A DNA stretch of 64,000 bases from Euwallacea fornicatus (GCF_040115645.1 NC_089567.1:2914001-2978000), one strand, 5' to 3'; shown: positions 1-11,288, numbered from the stretch's first letter. Translations and numbers: made by a program. Notes: generated by a model not told the origin, from the sequence alone.

Positions 1-95
1 TACAATTGAACTCGCTTATAACGAACCCGGGTTATAACGAACGCTCGCTTTTAAGGAACAAAATGCTTGGAACGCAAAAAGTGTCTATTTAACTA

Positions 96-1739
96 CAGTG
101 AGTCTCATGAGTATTCGTACCCTATTGATTCCAGGTTTAAAAATAAAAATACTTTTTTATAAGTAATTTTCAACAATTTTTTTTTTAGTAGAAATGTTTT
201 ATGGGCGTGTAAAAAGCCCAATTCCTATAAACTTTATTGAAGATAAACAGTATTATTAACAAAATATAATTTTAAGTATAATAAGTAACAAAATCACACC
301 CACGAGAGTATTCGTACCTACTAAAACTATACTAAAAGATCAGTTTATTTTCTTTTATTTAATATTTTGTTGGACCTCCCCGGGATTTTATAATACTTTT
401 AAGCCGATTAGGCATACTACTAACTAATTTTTTCGTATATGTTGGTTCAATTTTATTCCAAATATCCAAAAGTTTTACTTTTAATGTTTTTTTGCTACCA
501 ATTTCGTAGTTTTTTAATCTTCTTTTCATTTCTGACCATAAATGTTCTATAGGATTGATATCGGGACTTTGGGGTGGTGTTGCCAAGGTATGTGGCGTAT
601 TATATAAGATCCATTCTTTCACAATATGAGCCGTGTGTTTTGGATCATTATCTTGCTGGAAATAATAATTATGTTGTAACTCTAATTTTGTAGCACTTGA
701 TGCCAAGTGATTCCGTAAAATATTTAGGTAATATGTTTTGTCCATGATTCCTTCAATGAAAACCAAATCACCAACACCATTTGCGGACATACAACCCCAC
801 ACCATGACGGAACCACCTCCATGCTCTACGGTTCCTTTTAAATTTTTTAATTCGTACTCTGAATTTGATTTTCTCCACGCCATTGTTCGTCCATCTGAAT
901 TGAACAAATTGAATTTACTTTCGTGAGTGAAAATTACTTGTTCCCAAAAATTAATATCCTTGTCGACATATTTTTTTGCAAATTCTAAACGTTTCATTCG
1001 ATTCCTTTTATTAATAAATGGCTTCTTTCTGGCAACTCTCCCATTGTAGTCGTTCCTTCTCACAATTCTTCTACTTGTTTCTGCTGATACTTCTTTTTTG
1101 AAGAATTTTAAAACGAATGCTGCTAACTTGGGTCCACGAATTTGTGGATTCTTCTTTATTTCCTTAATAACTGCTTTTTCCTCATAAGGATTAAGTTTCT
1201 TCGGGCCTCCTTTACGTTGTTTATTGCAAATATCTCCACTTGACTTAATGTTTTTTATAACAGATTGTACCGTAGATTTACTTCTGCCCACTAAATTTGC
1301 AATTTCTAAATAACTTTTACTTTCAGTGTGCCATTTAAGAATTAACTTCCTATCACTTAATGAAACTTCACTACTTTTTCTCCCCATTTTTACTAGTATC
1401 TCCTAAAGACTAACAAATCGATATGTCTATATTGGTAATCGTTCGTATTATGCCGCAAACAAGTTAATACAGGCTAAATTTCTTATCATCTTGATTTAAC
1501 CCATAACAGACAGTTGCAGTACGAATACTCTTGTGAGCCTCATTTTATTCTTATTTCCTTAAAATTACGTTTTCGCCATATAAACATTTGAATTTGCAAG
1601 AAAGTACATATGAGTTTAAAAGCCCTTTAATTGGAAAGTAGGTTTGTGATGGTACCAGTTTCAAATCGTTCATTGTAAATTAATAACAGTAATTTAAAAT
1701 AGAGAAGCAATAGAGTACGAATACTCATGAGACTAACTG
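96..1739 (-). mobile_element. Tc1-like transposon with IR/DR ends, nested in the Tigger element
   Basis: Both ends read CAGT(G/T)AGTCTCATGAGT when oriented inward, flanked by TA on each side. A second copy of the core (GAGTATTCGTAC) occurs near 306-318 and, inverted, near 1519-1530. Each end therefore has two direct repeats about 200 bp apart, as in IR/DR elements such as Minos and Sleeping Beauty. The 1644-bp element holds one full-length transposase frame on the minus strand. Confidence 0.9.
359..1387 (-). CDS. Tc1-like transposase, uninterrupted but with first catalytic Asp replaced by His
   Basis: The frame is 342 residues, the normal length for Tc1 transposases, with no stop or frameshift. 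The N-terminus has the paired-like helix-turn-helix region (residues about 8-110, with KSYLEIANLVGRSKSTVQSV in the first HTH). The DDE domain follows: VIFTHESKFN near residue 152, FQQDNDPKHTAH near 245 and DINPIEHLW near 280. The second Asp and the Glu have 34 residues between them, as in DD34E families. The first acidic residue, normally Asp in TDESKF, is His here, so the protein is predicted to be catalytically dead. It could still bind the ends. The reading frame is intact, so inactivation was recent or the frame has been kept. Confidence 0.85.
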   Translation of the reverse strand: MGRKSSEVSLSDRKLILKWHTESKSYLEIANLVGRSKSTVQSVIKNIKSSGDICNKQRKGGPKKLNPYEEKAVIKEIKKNPQIRGPKLAAFVLKFFKKEVSAETSRRIVRRNDYNGRVARKKPFINKRNRMKRLEFAKKYVDKDINFWEQVIFTHESKFNLFNSDGRTMAWRKSNSEYELKNLKGTVEHGGGSVMVWGCMSANGVGDLVFIEGIMDKTYYLNILRNHLASSATKLELQHNYYFQQDNDPKHTAHIVKEWILYNTPHTLATPPQSPDINPIEHLWSEMKRRLKNYEIGSKKTLKVKLLDIWNKIEPTYTKKLVSSMPNRLKSIIKSRGGPTKY

Positions 1740-2043
1740 TATATTCTGTATTTCTGTTATTCTTGTTCAGATATAACAAACACATTTAGAACGAACGATT
1801 GGCTTTAGCGAATGCTTTCTGGTAAAAATTTGCAGGTCCGATCGGTCATAATGAACCAATCTATAAAAAAGACCATTCTGTACAATCTATTAGGTTAGTT
1901 TTAGGGTATATTTTGCCAACATAATCTCGATCCGGGAAATCCCCGTGTATTGAATCGTAGTAAATTTTACGTGAAATAAGTATGGACCGCATCAGTTGCA
2001 TTTAATTTGTGTAGGAAGAAGCAAAATCGCTTTCAGGTTAAAC

Positions 2044-3616
2044 ATGGAAGCTAAAAAGTTTAATGTGTTAACCATTCAACAAAAATTGAATATAATTAAC
2101 GATTTAGAATTTGGTCTTCCCAATTCACAAGTGTGTAAAAAGTATAAATTGCCAAAATCTACAATTTCCACAGTTTTCAAAAATAGAAATAAATTTAAAA
2201 CTTTGAAAGGTAATGTAACAAGGCAAAAGAAAATTCGAAAACCTATAAGAGATGACATAGATCAAGCACTTTTCAAATGGTTTACGATTCAAAGGAGTCA
2301 AAACAATGCCATTACTGGCGTGATTCTACAAACAAAAGCAGAAGAACTTGGAAGACTAACGTATGGAGTAGGTGAAAGTGGTAGTGAGCAGTTTGTGTGT
2401 ACAAAAGATTGGATTGATAGATTTAAGTCAAGACATAACATATCAGCGGACAAAATTCATGGAGAGGCTGCAGGAGTATCAACAGAAATAACGTCAGAAT
2501 GGCTAAAAAGTCAATGGCCAGTCATTAGTACAGGATACGATATGAATGATGATTTTCAATGGAGATGAAACAGGTTTATTTTACAAAATGGCTCCGAATA
2601 AGACCCTAAAATTTAAGGGCGAGAAATGTGCTAGTGGAAAGCAAAGCAAGGAAAGAATAACTGTCTGGGTTTGTGCTAATATGACTGGAACTGAAAAACA
2701 CCCCTTGATGGTTATCGGTAAATCCAAATCGCCTAGATGCTTAAACAATAAAGGCAAGTTACCAGTCATCTATGAGTCGAATCAACGAGCATGGACGACT
2801 AGTGAAATTTTTGAAGGATTACTTCAAAAATGGAATGACGAACTTCGCAAGAAACGAAGGAAAATTTTACTTCTTGTGGATAACTGTCCAGCGCATCCAA
2901 GATTAGAAAATTTTGAATACATCAATCTTGTGTTCCTACCACCAAACGTGACAGCTGTGTTACAACCTATGGATCAAGGCGTTATACACCTTTTAAAATC
3001 TTTTTATCGAAAAATGTTTTTGGTGCGACTAATAAGCGTTTTTGAAAGTAATGAAGACCTTAACTTTACATTGTTTGATGCGATAATAATGATTAGCGCC
3101 GCATGGCGAGAAGTCTCGCTAAACACCATCGAGAACTGTTTTCGTCATGGGGGATTTAAACTGCACATAATACAAGAGTACGATGATGAAGACAACATAC
3201 CGTTGGCGCGTTTGGTAAAACTTCAACAAGAGGAACTTGTAGATCAAGATGACGAAGAAGACATTTCATTGACAGAATGGATTAAAAAACATAGTAACAT
3301 TGATCTAGAAGAGTACACCAAAATAGATAACGATTTGATAACAACCGATTTTCCTAGTGATGCTGAGTTAATGAATAATGTTAAAGAACCCCTTACAGAC
3401 GAAATTAAGGAGAGTGAAAACGAGGAAGAAAAGGAACCAGACGACGATGTTATGCCCACTGTGTCACAGACCCTTTCTTCTCTGAACGTGGTATCGAAAT
3501 TCATTCACTGTACAAGTGCCGACTCTTCGGTATATCAAGCCTTCCATAAATTATATGGCTATATTGAGAAACATTCGCTTTTTAAAAATCAAGTGCAAAA
3601 TAAAATGACTGACTAA
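2044..3616 (+). pseudogene. Tigger/pogo transposase broken by one frameshift
   Basis: Two overlapping frames (to 2568, and from about 2546) together give a complete pogo-type transposase. Part one has a CENP-B-like N-terminal helix-turn-helix (TIQQKLNIINDLEFGLPNSQ) and a Tc5-type second HTH (CTKDWIDRFKSRHNISADK). Part two has the DDE_1 domain with NGDETGLFYK, LLVDNCPAHP and LQPMDQGVI, so all three acidic residues are present. The tail is acidic, as usual in this family. A one-base insertion in the run at about 2546-2556 joins the frames. An upstream in-frame ATG at 1996 exists, but the ATG at 2044 gives the usual family start. Confidence 0.85.
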
Positions 3617-3739
3617 TTTACAGTACAAAATAAATAGCAATAAGACGTGTATCTGTATTAGGTGCATAGGAGCAAATAAAATAAAAATGTTATTTTTACC
3701 CATCTTTTCCTTTTAACTAGTGCATTAATTTTAACTATA

Positions 3740-4319
3740 CAGGATGTTTCCTAACTACGTGTAAAAAATTTAAAGGCGTAATCCTCGACTGATTTTGAGT
3801 CAAAAATGTCTAATAAACATATGTCCGCAAATGCCTTGTTTCCAAGATACAGGGTGTTGAAATGTGACAAGAAAAAGAGATTTTATTTCCAAAATGTCTC
3901 AATTTGGGTGTTTGAATTTTAGAAAAACACTTACCATCAACAAGGCCGTAAACAAAAACCATATTGGCCATTTCTTGATTGGTGTAATTAGGCATTTGAA
4001 AAATTTTCAAAACTGAGGTATAATCTGATTTTCGCGACACAGAGCTAAATTCTTTCACTTTAGAGAGTAAAACACCAAAATAACACTAACTATCTTGTTT
4101 GTAGTAGTGGAAGTAGCAAAAAAAACTAACAATAAACAAGTTAGTAAATTCCACCAAACTTTTAGAAACGTTTAAAACCTTTTTCAACGTCTTTCAGTCA
4201 ACACCCTGTATGTTGGAAACAAGGCATTTGCGGACATATGTTTATTAGACATTTTTTGACTCAAAATCAGTCGAAGATTACGCCTTTAAATTTTTTACAC
4301 GTAGTTAGGAAACACCCTG
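3740..4319. mobile_element. Foldback (MITE-like) derivative of a TACAGGGTG-ended mariner-type element
   Basis: Outer ends read CAGGATGTTTCCTAACTACG and the matching inverted copy, with TA outside. The inverted repeats run about 120 bp and stop at a second same-direction end motif (CAGGGTGTTGA at 3850; inverted at 4208), 110 and 111 bp inside the outer ends. On the minus strand the core keeps the start of a DUF4817-like transposase N-terminus (YTNQEMANMVFVYGLVDGK, upstream of 3900). The rest of the gene is gone, so this is an internal-deletion derivative. Confidence 0.8.
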
Positions 4320-4467
4320 TATACATAAAAAAAATTCATTTTTAGCGAGTAAGAAGTTTTAAGATTAATCCAATACATATTAAGTAAAATTCGATTTCAC
4401 GAATGCCCGGCTATAACGAACAAAATCTTTTGTCCCCTCGTGTTCCTTATAACCGAGTTCGACTGTA

Positions 4468-6022
4468 TATTAACAATAAATATAAGATAACTACAACAAT
4501 TTAAGTCTAAATTTCTCAAACAATTAATACAAAATATAAACATTTTATAAAAACATCATATTTTGAAGCAACATTGTTGTTCGTACACGTAAATTGAAAA
4601 CAATTTTGAATGATTTTTTTTTCATTAAAGGTAATTCCCTAATATTTTGTTGAATAACCCTTAGCTTTAATCACCCCTTGACATCTTCTATTCATTGAAG
4701 AAACCAAGTTTTTACAGATTTCTGGGCTAATATTGTTCCATTCTTTCACGATTGCATGTTTTAAATCGATTTTTGAGGAAATATGATATTTTCTTACATT
4801 TCTTTTTAAAATTGCCCATAAGTACTCGATTGAATTTAAGTCGGCAGATTGTGGAGGGGTTCGTAAGAGTTTTGGGACACTCCAAATTAACCATTCCTTG
4901 TTAATTAGAGCGGTATGCTTGGGATCGTTACCTTGTTGAAATCTATAGATCCTTGGCATTCCTAATTTCATTGCACTTTCCTTAACATTTTTTTTAATAT
5001 CTCATTATATACAAATCTATCCATTGTGCCATCAATAAAATGGATATTTCCCCTCTCCATTTGACGACATACAGCCCCATATCATTACAGATCCACCTCC
5101 ATGTTTTATAGTGGGAATCGTATTAAGAGGATTATTATCGTCATTTGGTTTCTTCCAAACTCTATTGATTCCATCTGACTGGAAAAGGTTGATTTTCGTC
5201 TCATCGGACCAAATGACGCTGTCCCAAAACTCCTGATCTTTATTCAAATGTTCATTTGCAAATAAAATCCTTTTCCGTTTATTTTCTACACTAACAAATG
5301 GTCTTTTACGTGGGATTCTACCGTGATGACCATATTTCCATAAGACACGTCGAATTGTTTGGCAGGAGATATGTTGGCCAATTGTATCTTCGACAATTGA
5401 ACGCAGTTTCGGCACGCTTAATTTAGGATTTTTCTTAATTTCTTGAACTATCATCCGTTCATCTCGTTCGTTTAACTTCTTTTTCTTCGCTTTTCTGCCA
5501 AAATTGGAACATGTGCCTTCATTTCTAAATTTATTCACAATATATTGGATCGTGGAATGTCTTTTGTTTGTTAATTGTCCTATTTTGCGTAAACTATAAC
5601 CCCTGAGAGCCATATTTACGATAGATTTCTTTAAATCTAAACTTAGTTCCTTTCTATTCGGCATTTTGAATCGAACTGATGAAACAATTTTAGAAAAAGG
5701 GAGAAGGTACTTTGTTTACAGTATTTGTTACCCGGACAAACAAAAAAAAACAAGATAAAACATGTTTACTCTATCTTTCAACGATATTCAATTTAATTGT
5801 ACGAACAACAATGTTGCTTGAAAATAATACTATATTTTCATTAAATTATTCAATTAAACTATTGAAAACCGGTTCGACACATTTTTACTTAAGTACATAA
5901 TATCATAACAGACTTCTTATCGAAAATGAATAAACGGAAAATAAAAAAAGTGATTTTTAACAAGACAAATCGAATGTTTTTTTCAACAAACTCGGGTGTA
6001 CGAACAAGTGTGTTACATACTG
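4468..6022 (-). mobile_element. Tc1-like element, left outer end missing from the window
   Basis: The right end, read inward, starts CAGTATGTAACACACTTG and is followed by TA. The inner direct repeat (AGCAACATTGTTGTTCGTAC) is present on both sides (4566-4585 and inverted near 5797-5816). On the left the sequence ends directly at the Tigger right end without an outer terminus. The simplest reading is that Tigger inserted into this copy and the missing end lies upstream of base 1. Confidence 0.75.
4639..5664 (-). pseudogene. Tc1-like transposase, broken by frameshifts, second catalytic Asp lost
   Basis: The first 210 residues read cleanly from ATG at 5664: helix-turn-helix region (GYSLRKIGQLTNKRHSTIQY), the link region RIPRKRPFVS, and the first catalytic Asp in WSDETKINLF. 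Frame breaks near 5035-5050 and 4985-5000 separate this from the C-terminal 110 residues, which end in KGYSTKY. The second catalytic site reads FQQGNDPKHT, with Gly in place of Asp. The Glu in NSIEYLW is present. The element cannot make an active enzyme. Confidence 0.8.
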
Positions 6023-6744
6023 TACATACGTAGTACAGTAATCGTAGCATGGAGTCGACACTGCCGGTGTTCTTTGAAGTCATTCAAAAAGTGGCCGACC
6101 TTTTTTAAAAAGCAGAGCCTTCAGCGGCTTTGCAGATAAATCGCAGAATATTTGTTTTTAATATACATATTTGATACACCCATTTACGGTTATGGTTTTT
6201 CTGCCATTTTTACGTAAAGCTGGTACAAACTGCTTTTTTATAAGTTTCGGTCTCTTTTTGCGGAATTTCTAAAGGAATGCTGACAGGATCGAGTTTACAT
6301 TGAAATTACATATTGTAAATGCACAAAAAATCAAATTCTTTGAGCCATTTATCGACACTTAACAACTACGACGAAGAAATTCATTGAGTTAAGCCATAGA
6401 GTCTGTGTTTTTTTTATATGTCGATATTTTCATTTTCGTTTTGTGTCGGTAAATGGCTCAAAGAAATTATTTTTTTTTATAGAAGAGTGAAGAAAATAGG
6501 AAATATTGGAAAAATTATGAACCAGGATCATACGATACCTTTTTCGCTGCTATGCACATGGAGTTTTAGTACGTGCAAAGAAAAGACAATTAGACAATTG
6601 ATAAGTGCGAGAGAGACGAGCTACCGTTTCCCATTCCATTGTCAACGATCGGCTAACGTCGTTGACTCGCAAGGAGTACAACTCAATCCGAGGATGGATC
6701 ATGTTACAAAAAGGGCTCATTTTCCAATTAATGCGTTCTAAATA
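6023..6744. other. Non-coding stretch with a short hairpin and one arm of a larger inverted repeat
   Basis: No gene is visible. A hairpin-like pair lies at about 6331-6357 and 6441-6467 (TTTGAGCCATTTATCGACAC and its near-complement). The segment 6535-6710 is repeated in inverted form at 9075-9290, on the other side of the Tc1-like element at 6745-8983. Confidence 0.5.
6535..6710 (+). repeat. Left arm of an interrupted inverted repeat (partner 9075-9290)
   Basis: The arm contains CATTGTCAACGATCGGCTA and GTTGACTCGCAAG. The reverse complement of 9075-9290 carries the same blocks in the same order, with substitutions and small indels. The Tc1-like element lies between them, so an older palindromic or foldback element was probably split by it. 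Confidence 0.7.
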
Positions 6745-7075
6745 CAGTCAGTCATAAAAGTATTCGTACACCCACTAAATTTCCCAAAAAACAAAGAAAT
6801 ACTAATGTAAAAAAAAAAAGAAAAAGAGCTACATATGAGATACCCTAAATGTATTTATTTTCAATAATTAAAATAAAAATTAAAAAACCAATGCGACAAA
6901 AAATAAATTAAAATGTACTTTTAAGTGATCACAAAAGTATTCGTACAGCGCGTCCCATTGGTTATTTTTCGGGTTTTACAAAAAAATTAGCGATAACAAT
7001 TATTTCCTATTGTTGTTTATAGTAGTTTCTACGATATCAAAATTGTTGAATATACATTTGAAGCATTTAGTAAAA

Positions 7076-8740
7076 ATGGGGCGTAAAGGATAAGAGTGTT
7101 CTCAAGATATTCGAAATTTAATTATTAAACTCCATAAAGAAAGAAAATCCTATTCCGAAATTAGTAAAATCGTTAATAGAAGTCGATCTACGATACAGTA
7201 TATTGTGAAGAACTACAAAGAATCGGGAAATGTGTATAAAAAGCCAAGATCTGGAAGAAAAAGAGTTTTAAATTTACGCGAAGAGCGTTTTCTTATTCAA
7301 AAAATCAGAAAAAAACCCGAAGACAAGTGCTCCAATTTTGGCTAGTGAACTATCAAATATGAGTGGTAAAAATGTGCATCCAGAAAATGTCCGAAGGGTT
7401 CTACAATCAGCAGGATTTCACGGAAGAATGCCCAGAAAGAAACCGTTTATTTCTAACGCTAATCGGCAGAAACGACTCGCTTTCGCGAATAAATATAAAG
7501 ACGAGGACGAAAGTTTTTGGAAAAGGATTTTATACAGGGTGAGTCGGGAGGATCGTGCCAAACTTCAGGAGCGTATTGTACATGAAAAATAAATGTAAAA
7601 AAAACTCAAATGTTGTTATCCGATTTTCGTTTGTTTACAAGTTATAGCGTAAATAAATTTTTTTAACTAGGATTCTATTTATCATAAACGTACCTTTCCT
7701 GGATGTTGGATTGGTCGTGGTGACCCTATTAGTTGGCCTCCAAGGTCTCCAGACCTGACACCACTAGACTATTGTTTGTGGGGTTGGTTTAAAACTGAAG
7801 TGTCCAGAGTAAAAGTGGACACTCAAGATGCACTAATTCAACGCATTAGAAATGCTGTAGCTGCCATTAAAGAAAGACATGAAACAATCAGGAGCGCGAC
7901 GAGTGCTCTTCATAGACGAAGCCGAAAATGTTTAGAAGTTAATGGCAATATTTTTGAACATTTACTATGATATCCAAACGTTAATTTATGGAATTTCTTA
8001 TGAAATTTATAATTTTTTTAAATTTTATGTTTTAATTTTATTTACGCTATAACTTGTAAACAAACGAAAATCGGATAACAACATTTGAGTTTTTTTACAT
8101 TTATTTTTCATGTACAACACGCTCCTGAAGTTTGGCACGATCCTCCCGACTCACCCTGTATACCGACGAAAGCAAGTTTAACTTGTATGGATCAGATGGG
8201 AAAGGTAAAATTTGGCGTCAGAAAAACACACCATTGGAGGCCAAAAATCTATGTTCTACCATTAAGCACGACGGTGGCAGCGTTATGGTTTGGGGAGGAA
8301 TGTCAGCCGCTGGGGTTGGAAGTTTGGCATTTATTGAAGGCAAAATAGATCAGTATCAATATATGAACATTTTGCGTGATAATATACCATTATGTGTGGA
8401 AAAACTGAGTCTTCAAAATTGGATTTTACAACAGGACAATGATCCAAAACACACCGCTCATAACGTAAAGATGTGGTTAGCCTACAATGTGCCGAAACTT
8501 CTTGATCATCCACCTCAGCCGCCTGATATAAACCCCATTGAACATCTTTGGGATGAACTGGAAAGAAAAATTCGACATCCTGATGTTCGGAAAAAAATTA
8601 CAAGTCAAGAAACATTAAAAATAGTTTTACAAGAACAATGAGACAAAATTACACCCGAAGTCACTGTAAATTTAGTGAATTCAATGCCTAGAAGGCTAAA
8701 TGCTGTAATTTTAGCCGGAGGAGGACCTACAAAATATTAG
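7076..8740 (+). pseudogene. Tc1-like transposase, split by a nested element and mutated
   Basis: The frame starts MGRKG followed by an in-frame TAA, then continues as an HTH region (SYSEISKIVNRSRSTIQYIV). A +1 frameshift lies in an A-run near 7311-7320. The catalytic domain is interrupted just before the first Asp: KRILY lies before the insert and the DESKFNLYG block after it. The rest shows QQDNDPKHTAH and DINPIEHLW, then a TGA (8639-8641) where Trp is expected, and ends GGGPTKY. All three catalytic acids are encoded, but the gene is broken in at least four ways. Confidence 0.85.
7545..8158 (+). mobile_element. Deletion derivative of a mariner-type element, nested in the Tc1-like transposase
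   Basis: Inverted repeats of about 120 bp start CAGGGTGAGTCGGGAGGATC, flanked by a TA duplication (7543-7544, 8159-8160). The core keeps the last 95 codons of a transposase in one open frame (7683-7970): FPGCWIGRGDP, WPPRSPDLTPLDYCLWG and ending CLEVNGNIFEHLL. The 5' two thirds of the gene are missing. Removing the element plus one TA brings the surrounding codons back into register. Confidence 0.85.
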
Positions 8741-9074
8741 TTCATTACCCAAGACCCGAAAAATAACCAATGGGACGCGCTGTACGAATACTTTCGTGAT
8801 CACTTAAAAGTACATTTTAATTTATTTTTTGTCGCATTGATTTTTTAATTTTTATTTTAATTATTGAAAATAAATACATTTAGAGCATCTCATATGTAGC
8901 TTTTTTTCTTTTTTTTTTTACATTAGTATTTCTTTGTTTTTTGGGAAATTTAGTAGGTGTACGAATACTTTTATGACTGACTGTATACCATCTCTACTGT
9001 GGTGTGTGTAAAAGTTGGAGTTTGTCCTCGAAGAATGCTCTCAAATTTGCATGTATACGCGCAATTCGCGACCT

Positions 9075-9290
9075 CCAAAATCATTTAGATCTACATCCTT
9101 GCTCGGATTAAGATGTACTGCTTGCGAGTCAACGAAGCTAGCCGATCGTTGACAATGGAACGGGAAACAATAGCCTGTCTCTCAATCTCCTGTCTCTCTC
9201 TCTCTCACACTTATAAATCGTCTAACTTCACTTGCACTCACTAAAACTTGATGTGCGTAGCAACGAAAAAGGTGAGGTATAAATTAGAGG
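9075..9290 (-). repeat. Right arm of the interrupted inverted repeat (partner 6535-6710)
   Basis: The reverse complement matches 6535-6710, including CATTGTCAACGATCGGCTA. A CT-rich run (CTCTCTCTCTCTCAC) lies within this arm and is shorter in the partner. The spacer 8984-9074 has no feature I can name. Confidence 0.65.
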
Positions 9291-9683
9291 GTGTGTTCAT
9301 TGGATACATTCAGCTTGTTAACATTATAATAATTTTTTTGTATTTTAAGTCTTAAAAAAAAAAAGTTGTATCCATTGACGAGAAAAGTATAATCATTTCG
9401 AGACTTGAAGCAGGTGAAAACAACAATACCAATACAAATAGATTGCAATTATCGCATTCGAGTGTTTCTACAATTTAAAAGAATCGAGAAAATATCAAGA
9501 AATCGTTTAATGGAAATTTGTTGCCAAAGAAAGAACTTAAGTTATCCAGTCATGGAGATATTGATCAGGCATTCTTTAAGTGATTTAAAAAAGAAAGCAG
9601 TAAAGGATCAGCAGTCGGTGGCCCAAAACTACAGGCAAAAACGGAACAGTTCGCCTAAATAATGAATAAAGGCTCGGAATATA

Positions 9684-11288
9684 CAGCCAGCATCAAAAAT
9701 ATTGGGATGGAGGATAAACATTTGCTAAATCAGATATTTCTCTGTTAAAAAGTGATAAATAAACCGAGATTTTTTTTATAAGATATTAAATCACCAACAA
9801 CAAAAACTTACAGTACAAGTTTCAAAATGTTTGATAACAAAGAAAAACAATGAACAAATATTCAAAATGTTAACATGTCAATGATCTAAAAATATTGGGA
9901 CGATTCCGTTCTTATACTTCTACGGGAAACACAGATATTTTTAATATTTAGAATGGCCACATTTTTGCTCAATAATACTTTTTAACCGCTTTGGCATTGA
10001 AAAAATAATTTTTTGTACAAAATCTGTATTAAATTTATTCCATTCTTTTCGCAATGTTTGGTTTACAGAGTCCTTATTAGTAATTTGATGACTTTTTATT
10101 TGCGTCTCAAGAAAATGTCATACATTCTCAATGATTAAAGTCTGGGGACTGGGCAGAAGTTTTGATGACCTTAGGACAATTATAAAGTACCCAGTCTTGT
10201 ACTATTCGAGCGTCATGTTATGAGGTCGTTTTCTTGAAAGCATTTGAACGTGTTTAAAATGTTCACATTTTCAGCACTACATCAAAGAATTTTGTTTTAA
10301 AAGATTAAGATAGTACATTTTGTCCATTGTTTCTTCTAAAAATACCAATTTTCCAACTCCCCCACTTGATACGCAGCATCGCCAAAACATAACAGACCCT
10401 CCATCATACTTGAAAGTTTTTAAAGCTTTATTTGTCTTTCTTTACCTTCTAGAAGGTCCATCAAAGCCAAAGATGTTAAATTTGGACTTATTCCAGAAAA
10501 TTACATGTGATCAGTAGTCATTTTCTTTTAAAATGTAGCTGGATGCAAATTCTAGCCGTATTTTTTTATTCTTTTCATTCAACCATGTTTTTTTGTGCTA
10601 TTCTACCATGATAACCATGAGAATGGATGTATTGTTTGAAGAGATACCTTTTGCAGTATATGTTAGTCCAATAAAATTTGGAGTTTTGGAGCACTAATTT
10701 TTGGATTTTCTTTAACTTTTCGCATAATAGGACGTTAAGCCCTTTGAAAAGTTTTGAACGGTCAGTTTGTGAAATAAAGACCAGTTTGTCTTCATTGTTA
10801 TATTGTAAAATAATATTTCTCACTGTACTTTTACTAAGTTTTAATATGGAAGCAATTTTACTATAAGAACAGTCTTGTTCATAAAGATGTATCACTAACT
10901 CTTTTAAATGGAAACTTGTGTTTTTACTGTGCCAGATATCGTAATTAATTTGAAAACTAAATAAAACTACTTAGCATAGCACGCACAAGATGAAACAAGT
11001 TTTTATTTATTAAAATCAGATTGTTGATATCAAGACCATTATGAATCATTCTAAGGGTATGTAACGGAATAGTCTCAATATTTTCGGTTGATTGAACGGT
11101 TACCATTTGGATTTTTGATTGTAAATTTTTATTGTTAAATATTAGAAAACTTTAACTGTAAGTCTTTATTGTTGATGATTCACGACATTATTATTTAAAA
11201 AATCTGTATTTATTTAACAACTTTTAATAAAAAAATACCTTATTTTGTAAATGATTAGCGTTCGTCCCAATATTTTCGGTACTGACTG
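9684..11288 (-). mobile_element. Decayed Tc1-like element with IR/DR ends
   Basis: The left end reads CAGCCAGCATCAAAAATATT and the right end, inward, CAGTCAGTACCGAAAATATT, with TA on both sides. Inner copies of the AATATTGGGAC motif lie near 9891-9902 and, more diverged and inverted, near 11072-11086. The transposase is on the minus strand and is badly decayed. Confidence 0.8.
9941..10895 (-). pseudogene. Decayed Tc1-like transposase
   Basis: The N-terminal part is open from 10895 to 10575 (HTH: SYSKIASILKLSKSTVRNII, then HGYHGRIAQK). The catalytic part survives only as blocks: a degenerate SKFNIF region, YDGGSVMFW, and the C-terminal end in GHSKY at 9941. Several frameshifts and stops break it. 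No usable catalytic triad can be read. Confidence 0.7.

Larger units (their letters stand above)
3..4465 (+). mobile_element. Tigger/pogo-type DNA transposon with two nested elements
   Basis: The ends are imperfect inverted repeats: the left begins CAATTGAACTCGCTTATAA and the right, read in reverse, begins CAGTCGAACTCGGTTATAA. TA lies outside both ends, the usual pogo/Tigger target duplication. The body carries a CENP-B-like transposase on the plus strand, broken by one frameshift. A Tc1-like element (96-1739) sits in the 5' non-coding part and a foldback element (3740-4319) in the 3' part. Without the two insertions the element would be about 2.2 kb, normal for the family. The left end lies at the very edge of the window, so only the TA outside it can be checked. 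Confidence 0.85.
6745..8983 (+). mobile_element. Tc1-like transposon with about 230-bp inverted repeats, interrupted by a nested element
   Basis: Ends read CAGTCAGTCATAAAAGTATT inward from both sides, with TA outside each. The inverted repeats run about 230 bp and contain a second copy of the AAAGTATTCGTAC motif near 6932 and, inverted, near 8785-8800 (IR/DR layout). The arms are nearly identical, which suggests a fairly recent insertion. The transposase on the plus strand is dead, and a 614-bp element (7545-8158) lies inside it. Confidence 0.9.

Noticed and set aside
738..926. Plus-strand frame inside the nested Tc1-like element
   Set aside because: It is the opposite strand of the transposase catalytic region and has no content of its own.
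9405..9662. Independent host gene of 85 codons
   Set aside because: In the neighbouring frame the same stretch reads as the N-terminal HTH of a pogo transposase (SIDEKSIIISRLEAGE), which continues beyond the next insertion.
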